Shown here: positions 34,817 through 47,600 of the stretch, piece by piece | Position numbering within the stretch: the first letter of the stretch is position 1 | How the letters are laid out: each line of letters begins with the position of its first letter | NCBI GenBank assembly: GCA_014607495.2 | Contig: CP053167.1 | Location: 6,386,001-6,450,000, forward strand | Direction: 5' to 3' | DNA: 64,000 nt | Source of the DNA: Carposina sasakii | Taxonomy: Eukaryota > Arthropoda > Insecta > Lepidoptera > Carposinidae | The notes under the pieces: model-generated | What the model saw: the letters and a program-made list of their open reading frames with translations, nothing else | Databases searched by the model: none | What the model was told of the DNA's origin: nothing | Made by a program: the position numbers and the translations under genes

Positions 34817-36090
34817 AAAATTAAATTTATTTAAAAATTGAGATTAATAACAAACTTCAGCTTCAGTTTAGACGTTTACACACCTAGTAGTTCATATAAA
34901 GTATAGGCACCTTTGGTAGATCGAACATTTTATAGTTATTTCACCGCGTGTAGCGATGCCCCCTAACAGCGTTGCCAGATCTATTCGTCTTTTTACGTAG
35001 TAGCTATTACTTAATTTTCATATCTTTAGAATTTTATAAGTATAGCATTTTTCAGATCTAACTTAATCTACGTAATTTTCTCCTCTGGTCAAATGTTTTT
35101 TTAAAACCCGATCTTGCAACATTGCATTGCGTAGGTATTGGTTTAGTCGAAAACATATTGTGAATGAAGAAGAACTCAGGATACTCATAAGAGTGATTTT
35201 CCAATAAAAAAAAAAATCTGTAAGTATATTATATAATAGTGTTCAATTTACAGGGATAGGTAGCTTCAGTTCCTAGTAGCGCCATCTACCGGGTGAAACT
35301 TCTACGAATCTACGGATAGCCCGAAAATATTAAACATATAGGACATAAAAAATATTGGTATTTTACCATTAGACTAATTTAAAAAATATTTAGTATTTCT
35401 ATCTTTATTACTAATTTATATCTTTATTTAACTATTCTTTGTGAACCTTTTGCCATTTTGTGTGAATATTTGTTCAATTCCGAAGCTAGACAAATTGATT
35501 CCAATCCGATTTGTATTGACAAGGCGCAGCATGTCGCGCGTACACAAATTCGTTGCCTCTATTGAAATTACATGATCTTCTTACAAGATTCCAACAATAA
35601 TTAACCCACACATTTCAGTTGCTATTATTTTTAATAAAATGTTGGGTATGTATTCAAAATAATTTCATTTTCTTGCGATATTTGAAGCCGATTCTTTATT
35701 ATGTATCAGTAAAAATATAACAAGCTTTAGGTATATTTAATAGAAATAAGCTATGAATGTAAAAATTATCTACTAATACTAAGAGGAAAATGGTCATTCA
35801 TTCATAACTTTGTTTATAAAACATTTTCTGAATCCCTTTTACCTTTCGCTCTGAAAGTAGAGTGCCATTCACATACGCTGTTACAAAGGTTTGTTTTTCA
35901 TTATAAAAAAACATATTTTTCTCTGCTAGACTTCGGAGCGCTTTTTAATTTTTAATTTCTGTCGGGCTTTGTTTGTTAGTTGTTTTCTTTTATGAAATAA
36001 AATCGCTAATAGAAATACTAGTTTTGCGTAATCTACAATATCAAAGTATGTATATACTTAGTAGGTAAATAAAGTATGTACTCGTACCTA
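34817..36090. other. intergenic, no gene seen
   Basis: No supported gene. AT-rich with scattered homopolymers. Confidence 0.45.
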
Positions 36091-36099
36091 TATAAACAA

Positions 36100-36385
36100 A
36101 GATTGGAAAGGGATGTTGAGTTTGTTTAGGCATGTCCAGAGAATGAATAAAAACAGACTGATAAAGGAAATATTCAACGAAAAAGTGGACTGGAAGGGTA
36201 GAAAGGCCAGAGAAGACCTCGCCGGACTTTCATCTACCAATTTGGAGAAAATCTAGGCTAGAGCGGGTATGAAAAATGTAGAAAATCAGAGCTAGAGCGT
36301 GTATGAAAAATATTATGAAAATAGATGAAGCGAAAGATGTGTCAAGCCAAAGCAAATGGAGAGACGATGTGATCTTATGTATGTA
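36100..36385 (+). pseudogene. decayed non-LTR retrotransposon ORF2 3' end
   Basis: Plus-strand frames carry a broken peptide with FRHVQRMNKNRLIKEIF, then WKGRKAREDLAG and the 'gatgaagcgaaagatgtgtcaag' block. It matches the usual C-terminal region of RTE-type LINE polymerases and the minus-strand fragment at 2104-2205. Stops and frame changes show it is dead. Confidence 0.55.
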
Positions 36386-36569
36386 TATAGGAATAAACCT
36401 CAAAAATGTTTTTTTTTAAGTCCGTTCGATCGTGTGCAGTGGTTTATATTTGGTTTATATTTGGTTGTATATTTCACTATAAATTATAATTTTAAGTACC
36501 TAATAAGTGGTTGTGACAAAACTCTGCCTTAGGGACAATCAGATGAACAACAAGATCAAAATAAAAATC

Positions 36570-37195
36570 AAATTATATATACAGGGTGGTGCAGACCCAC
36601 CCTTATTTCGTTAGGGAGGGTGAGGATGCCTAATTATAATCTCCATTGAAACCTTTTATTAAATATGGGGATATGTTGCTAAGCATTATTTTAGGATATG
36701 TATTCTTATATGGCAGGCACTTACTTGTCGTAAAATAACTATTCGATGTTCTTCCCAATTAAAGAATCCTGCTATTTATTAAGTAGGTACCTATTTATAC
36801 TTTTCATTAAAATATGTTCAGCCTTTTTATTCTACGCGTATTTAAACGAGTACATAGTTTATCTTACAATCTTAGTTATAATTGTTGTTTTTTAAATCTC
36901 TTGTACTACTTATTATGCTTGGATTAACCCCAAAAATATCTTCAACATCATCAAAACAACAATGGGGTACAATAATAATCAAGTTACCTAAAAATCGAAG
37001 TCAATCTAAAGTTTCTACCACAACTAAACTCGATTGCAGCCCTGTTCAATTGAAATATAATGAATTTATATACAATTTAGTGGTTTCGGGGGTTTATGTG
37101 GAAGTAAAAATAATGGAAGGAACTATAAAATATTTATCGTACATTCAACGTTCAGCTAACGTTATCTCTAACTATAGCTATAATTATTAAGACTC
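36570..37195. other. no convincing gene; repeat-like start
   Basis: 'atacagggtggtgcagaccc' at 36579 looks like a terminus of another element. A 102-codon open frame at 36882-37190 starts on TTG, has a hydrophobic beginning but no recognised domain, and is not supported as a gene. Confidence 0.35.
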
Positions 37196-37509
37196 TCCAT
37201 AATAAATTCTAATAGGTACTCATATAAAACATAGACCCAGGGCTCTGGCAATAAGTGACGAAGGGGCACGAAGGACGACTCAAAACCTACAAACAGAGTA
37301 CAATCACACACTCTGGTGTGAAAATCTGACTATGAAAACGCAAACACGTCTTTTTACAATTCTCATGTGTTACAACAAATATGTAATGAAAATTTCAGTC
37401 GCATTCTCATATTAGGGATACCATGTAAATATATTACAAAATATTTTCGAAATATTGTATAAGACGCCCATAGTTTTTGCCTTGTCTGGTTTGCGTGTCT
37501 TATTTATTT

Positions 37510-37725
37510 ATAACTAGCGGTCGCCCACGACTTCGCCCGTGTGAGAGTGCATTACTTCTGTGCGAAGCCGGGGCGGGTCCCTAGTTATGCATTATAAACC
37601 TTCCTTGTGAATCACTCTATCTATTAAAAAAACCGCATCAAAACCCGTTCCCTAGTTTGAAAGATCTAAGCATACATAGGGACAGACAGCAGAAAGCGAC
37701 TTTGTTTTATAATATGTAGTGATGC
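37510..37725. repeat. old retroelement fragment
   Basis: Contains 'gcggtcgcccacgacttcgc', 'cttgtgaatcactctatcta' and 'aaaaaccgcatcaaaacccg' with a 'gacagacag' tail. These phrases recur across lepidopteran genomes in dispersed elements. The identification rests on general familiarity; only a weak parallel (38160-38215, 'gacagacagacag') is in the window. Confidence 0.4.
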
Positions 37726-39624
37726 TGTAATATAAATATAATCTTATCATCCTCTGAAAATGTAAAGTAAACTTGTCAATTCCAGAACCTATGATTCATT
37801 GGCAACTAAAGACAACGTGGAACTATTCGTAATCAGGTTAGAGTACAATTTGCGTGTGCGGCCATGCGCGGGACATGAATCTGCTGCACTCGCTTTTTTA
37901 CCATTTGTCGATTGATTTCGGAGCTTCAGTGGTTTCTGCTCTGCGGGATATTTTCTAGTTATATTTTGTGGGGTATTTGTTAGTTACATAATATATGTTT
38001 TGGGATTTCAGTTTTAATACATCAACTTCTTTTTATGCAACTAGTGGACGTTCGTGACATCGTCGTACAGAAAAAATAAAAAGTCGAAATATTCCGAGAA
38101 CAAAATATTTTTCTGGTATAAAACGTAACCTGGCTTATATTCTTTCGCTTTTGTCGGTTCAGTGATTTAGCGTGAAACTCGACAGACAGACAGACTGCAT
38201 TTTTGCATAGGGATTATGAAAGTATGTCATCTTTTTAGTATTCGAAAATGTTAAGGGGCCTATATTGTTTTATTATATACTTTCTTTTTTATGTACTCAA
38301 ATGATAAAATGTTTTTATATTTTCATTTGATTAGTTTTTTATTGTACAAAAGAGATCTTAATTCTTTTTTTTCTAATTACACACTAGGAAAACTTTAAAG
38401 TAAACGTAAGTATTGCAAAATCTATTACTCGTAGTATATCTGCAGTAAATTCTCTATACTACAATTCCCACAACTCACGGCACTGACAAAACTAACTAAA
38501 ACGCGCTGTCATACCTCATTACTGAGGCAGCTGCGCCTGCGACTAATCGCGCGTAATCCGCGCCGCGCGGCGGTCGCGTGCTGTCGCGCGTCTGCGTTGG
38601 TCCTTACTTAATTATGTTGACTGATGAGTTGAGATGTCATTGAAAGCTCTATTATTTTTTGGCGGAGATTTCTATGACTTATGTTTATTGTATTTTAAAA
38701 ATTACTATTTGAAGATTTGTCCCCATTTGTATGTCCATTTTATAACACCAGCCAACAATTGAAATAACGAGAAAAGAGTACTAACATAGCACTAGGCACG
38801 TGAAAGAAATAACTAATAAAGTCGACTAGAGTGCAGAGTTTGTGAAGTTAGAACTTAGAGACATGTAAAGCTTTTGGACATTACGAGACATGCCTACGCT
38901 GTTCATGGCATCAGAGTTAGTGGGATTCTTTTAACTTTAACGAATTTAGTACGTGAAATAATTTTAGAATTAAAAAGGTTACGCACATCCGCTAAATACT
39001 GTCATAAAACTAAAAACTGTGATTTGGGAAAATGAGCTTTTTGTTGATTAGTGTTTTATTGCATTGGTTTTGCCGGCTTTGATAGTATTTTAGTAAGTAT
39101 GCGGTAATTTTTTAAAACCCCCGATAGCTATATTGATAATACAAACGGCAATAAAATTAAGTACCTACCTACAAGCAATAATGGAATACTAACAGTATCC
39201 ACTGTATTCTTTACTATTCGCTGCAAACGTCCATTTTTATACAAGATATCATTTATATTATTATAACAAATATAATAGAATTATTATACGTGTGAAATAT
39301 TATATTGTTTCGGCACGCGACCTCTAATGGGTTAATATGGATATTAATCCAACAATGGATATAAAAAAATGAATAAAAAAATAATGCGAGTGGGTGACAG
39401 TGATATCATAATCAAAATATGAAATGATTGGGGTGCATTGCACCCTTGAGAGGGATTATTTAGCGCCCCACATTTGTTTGTTTTTAATGACATTTTATGG
39501 AATTTATAGTTTAATGTTTTATAAATATGATATAAGAAATGAAAAAAAAATTGTTACGCGATCAGAATTTTCCAATTAGTTTACTACCCTGGCCTATACT
39601 CAGACTTTTACATTAAAAATGGTA
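37726..39624. other. intergenic, no gene seen
   Basis: No supported gene. A strongly GC-rich island at 38510-38600 (many CGCG words, 'cgccgcgcggcggtcgcg') is unusual for this window and could be regulatory. Confidence 0.4.
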
Positions 39625-39630
39625 CATAGG

Positions 39631-39777
39631 AGTAGTAAATGAATTGGGCATTCTAGATCAATCATATTTCAATGGCTCGCAAAGCTCGCTGCGCCCCTTC
39701 GTGCGCAATTGAAATATGATTGATCTAGACCACTCCAATTCATTAAAATTCAGTAAAAACGATTGGGTTTGATCATA
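39631..39777 (+). repeat. Polinton left terminal inverted repeat
   Basis: 147 bases, the reverse complement of 56149-56295 with one mismatch (39734). Inside is a perfect 22-base inverted repeat (39652-39673 with 39708-39729) around a 34-base GC-rich loop. Beyond 39777 the similarity continues with indels to about 39852 and overlaps sequence equivalent to the ATPase 5' end. Confidence 0.95.
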
Positions 39778-41081
39778 TAGTTGAAACTCATGAATCGCAG
39801 TCAAGTTTGAAGTAAATGAACATGAAATTTCTGAAACAAAAGGAATCTCTAGATTTTCCAATTCATGCTAAGCACTTACCTAGTTTTTTCCACGGACGAT
39901 GAAAATTGACACCCACCCACACACACACACACATGCCCTATTTATTTCAAAAACGATTGCTCTTTATTGTTTGATTATTAACTGTCGCAAAAATCTATAA
40001 AGTCTATAGTAAAATAAACTGAGTTGATCTTCAGCTAATTAATAAAAATTGTAGTCTTATTATTTGAATATAAAAAATTATATTCGTAGGTATCATGATT
40101 TGTGCTAAATCTGACAACCATGCCAGAATCGGGCACTGCTTTGGCTGTAACTTAAGCTCAAAATCATATTGCCTATGTGTATAACATTAACGTTTCATTT
40201 CTAATGTTTGTTGATTGAAGGTTAATCTTCTAGTTTACAGCCATGCCAATATGGGCACTTCCTTCAGACCGTATCCCGGAAAGAATATTTTTACAATCAA
40301 GCATCCATCGTGAAAATGAAAACGTTAAATTATCTACTTACAATGTTATAGTGGGTATAAAGATAATGCTTTGTTTACAACCGTACCAGAATGGGTACTT
40401 CTTTCAGGGTTGTATCCCAGCTTATCAGGGCACTCACTTCGCATTATAAATATCACCACAGTAAACATAGTACTTTCAAGATTTTTCAATAATGACTACT
40501 TACAGGTAGGTACTCAAAACTTCGCCTGAAAATAAATTCAGCCATGACGAAATTGGTCAGCATATTGAAGTTAATACTAAACAGCAAAAGTTTTTGAAAA
40601 TATAAATTTCACTACCTACTAATAAACACACTAGCCATTCGGGAACATTACTTTGAATGAAGTAGATGCGGCATCAAGTTTTCTTGCACGTGTAAAGTAA
40701 AGGCGAACGCACAGCTAAGCACGCTTATGAGGTTAATATTTCTACATTTTTTTTTTTATTAATCAGCTCAATAGCTCAGGATGCAAACTGAAAGTTATGC
40801 TAATTGGTAAGTATAGCCGTTGAAAGTATATTTTAATACCTATTAAAAATTGTAATTAATTAAACAATATTATCCTCGCTCTGCATCACATTAATGCTAG
40901 CCTTAAATATTACATAGAAATAGTATCTCAGAGAAATTAATATTACAAACACTTACATAATTTTATTATCATTTAGGGTATCGGGTTTGTTGACCGAAAT
41001 TTGGTTAGATTATAATCATCACTTAAGACGTAAAAGTAAAGTTTAAAAAGAGGTACGAAATTTCATCATCCAAGTTATCAG

Positions 41082-41150
41082 CCCAGCAGCTCAGTTGGTT
41101 AGAGCGTTGCATGGAAGGTCTTGGGTTCAATCCTATTACTCGGGTGTTAA
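41082..41150 (+). repeat. tRNA-derived SINE head
   Basis: 'agctcagttggttagagcg' (A box with D-arm) and 'gggttcaatcc' (B box) have tRNA spacing, but the anticodon and acceptor stems do not pair properly. It is inside the Polinton. Confidence 0.65.
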
Positions 41151-41667
41151 AATTTTTCATCCTCTAAAATTTTACTTAGGTTTTTGCAGTGTACGTACAG
41201 CTTTATAATCGATGTGACTTTGCTTATTTAGCACATATAGTGTGTGAACGCGATTCTATTAACATAGCATATCTTATTACATATTATTATATTTAGTGCA
41301 AAGTAATATTTAAAAACCGGTCAAGCCCGTGCCCGACTCGCGCACGAAGGGTTTCGTACCATTATTGACTAGGTAAACAGCAGTAGATATACAAGCGAAA
41401 ACAATTACTTTTGATATATGAGATATTTATTTATTTTATTTTTAGTATTTGTAATTTATAGGTCGCTATAATAACATAGCGGCAACAGAAACACTTAACA
41501 ATACATAATTACATAATTTATTAAATACATATTTTTTAAAATTCAACTGTCTAGATATCGCTGTTCTTGAAATACAATCTGGTGATAGACAGACATCTAT
41601 GGAAGGATAGTATGGTCTTAGTAACAGGTTTTCGTCTTTACCCATTTGGGTGCGGAACCCTAAACAT

Positions 41668-41730
41668 GTTTAGGTCTAGTGGTTGACGATTCCGACTATT
41701 AAGTCATAAAGCAGGTTCGAATCCAGGGAT
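41668..41730 (+). repeat. tRNA-like SINE fragment
   Basis: 'tctagtggttgacgattccg' and 'caggttcgaatccaggg' form an A-box/B-box pair of SINE type. Confidence 0.5.
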
Positions 41731-42462
41731 TTACAAAATATTAACTGGTCGCCATAATAGGCACCTATTAGTTGAATAGACCTTACCGACTGAACGAGTT
41801 TGAATGAAATTTGGATCGAAAGGACAAACCAACATTTATGTGGTTAAAACTATAAAGCAAGACTGGTAAATTATTTCTTATTCTTTATTGTACACATAAA
41901 AGAAAAACATAGAAACAATCTTAAACAAAGAAAATGTACAATGATGTGCTTATCTCTAAAGAGATATCTCCCAGCAAACCAATATATTATTATATATACG
42001 AGTATATTTCGTAAAATATTTTATCTTATTATTTTATTTACCTTTGGCTACAGGTTTCTTAGCTAATCCATTTTTATAGTTAAGTTATGTGAAAATGTAT
42101 TTAACCTTAACGCTCTTGGTTCCCTGCGATGGAGAATATTATTATTATGTATGATATTAGGTACATACCTACACCATGACTAAGTCGCATAACTATAAAA
42201 TTGATTATAATTAAACGTAAAGCGTTTAATGACTGTAGGTAAGTATAATAATAATAAAAAAAAAAAACAAAACAAAAAATAATCGAGTCTTGCGCAGGCA
42301 TAGCCACAGTCAATCGCTAGTCGTTGAAATTTTACACGAATAAAAGTTGCTGATGCTTACGTTCCGAAATAGGTAACTAATTTCGAAGTAATTTGAGAAA
42401 CTTGTTATTTCCTTTTTTGATCAATTGCTGAGTGGCATTATTTCAGTGAGTGCGTAATTCTG

Positions 42463-44448
42463 ATGGACTTTACAGTTTATGTGTGAGTGAAAATTTGGAT
42501 ATAAAATAAGCAGTAAGTAAAATATAATCATCATTATTGTCAGTGAATAATTTCTGACCATCTTTACTGCTTCGTGTTGTAACACTTCGCTCCAGCTTCA
42601 CTTCTGGGAAAATGTTCGTGAGTTTTTTCTCTTTATTTAATTACTAGTTGAACCAGCGAACTTCATACCACCATATATGTTATAGCCTATAGCATATCTA
42701 TAGGTATATACATACATACATAATAAATACGCCTTTATCCCTCACGGGGCAGGCAGAGCACCAAGGGCCGATAGAACCACATGGTGTCACTTCTGACCTC
42801 TTTTGAGGTTAGTTAAAATGTATAGTTAAGATGTTAGTAGTGACAGGTGGTCAGCCCATCGCCTGCAAAACACCAAGACCCTCTTGGCTCTCTACTGAGT
42901 TGTACAGTATGCCTGGGTAGAGAAGCAGCTGTATTGTTATAAGTTTTTTTTTTCACTCCCAGGGCAGCATTAAAGTAAAGGTATACGAGTATAGCATTCC
43001 TATACTATACTACGCTGATAGAATTTTTCAAATTGTACCAGAAATTCCTTAGATTATAGCGTTCAACCAAACAAACGAACTTTTTTACTTTGTCCTCTGT
43101 GTTTTTCTTTTCTTTCTTTATCTATTTTAGAACACTCAGGGTCTCGATATCGACTGCGTATTTGTTATGTTTTGTTGCACGTTAATTATGTTTGTTATTT
43201 TTCATATAATTTAATTACAGGGCGGAATCAGGATACCAAAATCGTAGTGCTGCTGCAAGTTTCTTGGATTCAGAGGCAGAGGCATACTCGTCTGGTGTAG
43301 AAGAAGATACTCGGTAAATATTGAATACTAAATTATAAAGATTGAAGAATGTTTCCATATGTTTACTTCAAAACTAACTTAGACCTAATTATTATTACAG
43401 GCCTTCAAAGAAAACAATCAAATCTAACAGCAAGGCCAAGGTGGTGAAAGAAAAGGCAAAAAGAAAGTCAGGGTACGTATGCTGCATTACTTCTTTATTA
43501 AATGTGATAGGTAAACATAAAATTTTATGTGGGTATCACTAATTTCTGTTTTTACTCTTAATATATATGTTTTATTTTATTAAACGCAGGACTGAACCAG
43601 ACTGTAAGAAGCGCAAGGTTGCTGCAGCTGATCTGCTTGAGAAGTCTAGTCAAGGGTACTCTTCAGACGAAGAAGATCCAAGGTAAATATTAATTAATTA
43701 CCTTCGTTTCAATTAAATGAAAACGTTTTTAATTATGAATTATTGTCTAACAAATCAACGTGTTTATGTTACAGCCCCTCCAAAAAATCTAAGACCAGCC
43801 TCAACAAGACCAAGGAGGCAAAAGAGGAGAGGTCTAAAAAAAAGATTCGGTACGTAAACTTGCTTATTACTCTTTAAAACATTTTTCAAGGCAATTGTAA
43901 TATTATTTATTATCTAGTAGGTAATTACCACCGCACTTGCACTTTGATTTATTTCACTATTGTTTAAATATTTAGATGTATTTTTCATAATTTAGGGTTA
44001 ATGATATAAAACTTTTATGCAAACTAGTGAACTATTGTTTTATGGTTAGTAGGTACTGACTAATATAAAATATTGAACTAAATCTCATTTTTATAGGAGC
44101 AGTAAAGCCTGCAGCAACATTTATGAGGAGCTGTTTGGAGACGCTGCTGTGCCTGCTCCCAAACATCAGCCCCTGTGGTCCTCACTGGGGCGGCGGGTCG
44201 CTGGCGGGGTCAGCCGCCAGGGTACTCTTCAGGCTGACGGTGACGTCTACATAGACTTGAGAGTGTTCGACGTGGCAGAGATCGTTAACGTCAACCCGAG
44301 GGAGCGTTGCGATAAGTGGAGCGGCTGCCTGAGAGTTCGGCTTAACCACGACGAGCCGTTATGGGCCACTATAAAAAATATATTTAAAGATAGTAGGCAG
44401 ATATTTAAGAATATTGAACCGACGTTTTACGCCGACAAGAAGAAGTAG
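42463..44448 (+). CDS. six-exon basic nuclear-type protein with duplicated exon pair
   Basis: Exons 42463-42482, 43221-43313, 43401-43472, 43590-43682, 43775-43849 and 44097-44448 join in one frame to 234 residues. Every intron is GT..AG and all phases agree. The first exon is the least certain; GTGAGT at 42483 supports it. Exons 2 and 4 (both 93 bases) are homologous, encoding an acidic YSS/SDEED-type block. Exons 3 and 5 (72 and 75 bases) are homologous lysine-rich blocks, so the exon pair was duplicated. CKKRKV and later Lys/Arg runs look like nuclear localisation signals. The last exon is GC-rich and encodes a compact domain of about 115 residues. I do not recognise the family; a DNA-binding or replication accessory role is a guess from charge and position beside polB. 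Confidence 0.8.
42725..42915 (+). repeat. dispersed repeat inside the first intron of the spliced gene
   Basis: 'ggggcaggcagagcaccaagggccgatagaaccacatggtgtcacttctgacc' appears in reverse complement at about 63024-63090, outside the Polinton, in an intron of the zinc-finger gene. It is therefore a host repeat that inserted into the transposon. Confidence 0.7.
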
Positions 44449-44606
44449 GTTAGGCTTTTTTCATGTTTAGCAAATTAGTTTAGGTTTATTATAAAAAATA
44501 TAGGATATATATAAATAACTCTTTTATTAGTAATAAGGATTTATAACAATAAAATATTTTAATATTAGGTTTTACTATTTACCTACATTTATCCCGACTT
44601 TTTAAA

Positions 44607-47600
44607 ATGCCTAATTTTAAAACTATTTTTTGCTCTGTATGTCAGAAATCCATACTTAAGAAAGCTTTCCCAGGGCACTTGCGCAGTATTAGTCATAAAA
44701 ATAATACAGTGTTATTTTATGATGACGGAATTGAAACAGTTAATTCGGCTTTTAAAGGTCGCATTGCATCATACCGCATCAAAGCCGATCGCGAGCAAGC
44801 GCCTATCGGCGAAGAGTTAACAATTACTTCGCCATGGCAATTCATACATTCTATTTCGTTTAGATTGCGAAAGGTACTCGATTCCTCTATTTCCTGCCAC
44901 ATAAATGTAAAAGTGAACTTTGAACTATTTGCTAAAGTTATTTTGCCTCGAGATGATTCAATAGAAATCAAATCATTTGCAACAGAAAATATTTCTATCT
45001 TTCAAAATTATAAGTTCGATGATTTATTAAATAAAATTACTCAAGTAATCTGCGATAAGGTAGATGAATTTCAAGAAAAAGGAAGTGGCTGGTCCCTTTT
45101 GGATATTCTTTATATCGAAACTAATATTAATAAATATTCACCATTAGGGGGTTCTAGTTATATCGATTTGCCAAAAAAAATCAAATCGAAAAAAGGTTGT
45201 GTAAATGTCAAAAACAGGGATGAATACTGTTTTGCTTGGACAGTAATGAGCGCTTTATATCCTAACGTAAAAAATCCTAATCGAGTGTCATCATATCCAC
45301 ACTTTACCAACGTGTTGAATGTTGATAATATGCATTTTCCAGTATCATTAAAAGATATTCAAACTTTTGAAAAAAATAATCATGATATCAGTATTAATGT
45401 GTATGGGATAGACGAGAAAATAAATATTACCGGACCATTGTATAAAACGTTATTACGAAAAAAAATACATGTTAATATGCTTCTTATAGAAAAAAATGCA
45501 CGATCCCATTATTGTCTTATAAAAGACTTTACAAAGTTGGTTCGAAAACAAGTAACGAAGCATCATGGGAAATTACATTTTTGTGACGAATGTTTGTTAT
45601 TTTTTAAATCAGATCGAGATCTTGCTAATCATGTTTGTGGTGGAGTGATCACGTTATTACCTGACCATGGTACTATAATGCAATTTAAAAATTACCATTG
45701 CATGCAAAATGTACCTTTCATCATCTACGCAGACTTTGAGACGATATTAGAACCTTGCTTCGAAAGTACGGGCGACCACACTGTCATGGTACAAAAACAT
45801 TTGCCAGCTGCATTTGCTTATTACATTATTTGCGATTATGATAAATCGCGTAACCATTTGGTGACATATCGGGGAAACAACTGTGCACATGTATTTGTTA
45901 AAAGACTACAAAAAGATGTAAAAATAATTTATAAACTTATTCAATCTGCGTCTGAAAGTCCTGTTCCTATTATTTGTGATGAGAAGGATCTAGCAAACTT
46001 TGAAAATGCTCAATATTGCTATTTGTGCCGTAATTTACTAATTGATGATAAAGTACGGGATCACTGTCACTTTACCGGTAAATATAGGGGTGCAGCACAT
46101 TCGTCCTGCAATCTTAAATTTAGGATTCCTAAATTTATTCCGGTGTTTTTTCATAACTTATCAGGTTATGACTGTCATTTGTTTATTCGTGAACTTAGTA
46201 GTTTTCCTGGTGAAATAAAAGTAATTCCTAAAAACAAAGAGAACTATATTTCTTTTACTAAGTTTATCCAGATTTCAACTGCTGACTTTGTTGCGGTGCG
46301 TTTTGTTGACTCATTTAAATTTTTGGGGGCAAGCTTAGAACAATTAGCTAAAAATCTCCAGCAAGATGATTTCATAAATTTGAGTGCATTTTGTGATAAC
46401 GAAAATCAGGCGGCATTGCTAAGTCGAAAAGGTGTATACCCCTACAGTTACATGTCGAATTGGAGGGTGTATGAAGAAAAGAATTTACCCTCAATAGAAA
46501 AGTTTTATAATAATCTGACTGATGAGGCTATAAGCGAATCAGATTATAATCATGCAAAAAAAGTTTGGCATTGTTTTAATATAAATAACCTCGGAGAATA
46601 TACGGATTTATATGTAAAAAGCGATGTTTTGATTTTAAGCGATATATTTGAAAAGTTTCGTAAAACATGTAAAATAAATTACGGTTTAGATCCTGCATTT
46701 TATCTCACAGCACCAAGTCTTAGTTTCGACGCGATGTTATTAAAGACTAAAGTAAAATTAGAACTACTTTCAGATTTAGAAATGGTAAGAATGATACAAA
46801 AGGGAATTCGTGGGGGTATTTGCTTATGTTCAAAAAGGTATGCTAAGTCAAATAACCACTATCAGCCTGATTATGACCCCTCACAACCAAACAAATATTT
46901 GATGTATGTGGATTGTAATAATTTATACGGCTTTGCTATGTGCAGTTATCTACCTTATGCCGATTTCAAACTTCTTAATGAAATGGAATGTAAAAAAATT
47001 GACATTATAAATATTCCTAATGACAGTGATTATGGATATATCCTCGAAGTTGATTTGGAATATCCTGAGAAGTTACATGATTTCCATAATGATCTTCCAT
47101 TTTGTGCGGAAAACTTTATTCCGCCCGGTGCTAAAAATGTGAAACTTATACCAAATTTGTATAATAAATATAATTACGTTATCCACTATGTTCATTTAAA
47201 GACATGTATACAAAACGGATTACGTCTTAAAAAAATTCATAAAGGAATATCGTTTAAACAAAGACCCTACTTAAAAGAATACATTGATTTAAATACCCAG
47301 TTGCGACAAATATCTAATTCTTTATTTGAACAAGACTTTTTCAAATTGCTTAACAATAGTATTTTCGGAAAAACATTAGAAGACACTGAACGAAGGGTTG
47401 ATGTCAAACTTGTTAGTGCGTGGAGGGATGAACGGAATAAAACCAAAAAAATGTATACAGCTGAACGATTAATATCACGTCCTAATTTTCATAGTGTGTC
47501 AATATTTGATGAAAATTTAGTAGCTATACAATTAAAACGTGAAAAAGTTATCCTTAACAAGCCCATATACATTGGATTTACGGTCTTAGAACTCTCTAAA

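Larger units (their letters stand above)
39862..42430. other. Polinton left arm, non-coding, with nested repeats
   Basis: About 2.5 kb without a supported gene, unusual in a compact Polinton. It holds three dyad motifs (40111-40424), a tRNA-like SINE head at 41082-41150, a repeat end bounded by 'accggtcaagcccgtgcccgactcgc' (from 41313) and 'tgcggaaccctaaa' (to 41665), and another tRNA-like piece at 41668-41730. The expansion is probably due to insertions. Confidence 0.6.

Noticed and set aside
36882..37190. 102-codon frame with hydrophobic start
   Set aside because: Starts on TTG, no domain, no supporting splice or poly(A) context.
39658..39861. 67-codon frame at the left Polinton end
   Set aside because: It is inside the terminal repeat and antisense to decayed ATPase-like sequence; no start context or conservation.
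41082..41150. possible tRNA gene
   Set aside because: A and B boxes are present, but the anticodon and acceptor stems do not pair; better read as a SINE head.
42612..42617. alternative first exon ATGTTC followed by GTGAGT
   Set aside because: Its phase does not fit exon 2 at 43221 and gives an early stop; the donor at 42482/42483 keeps the frame.
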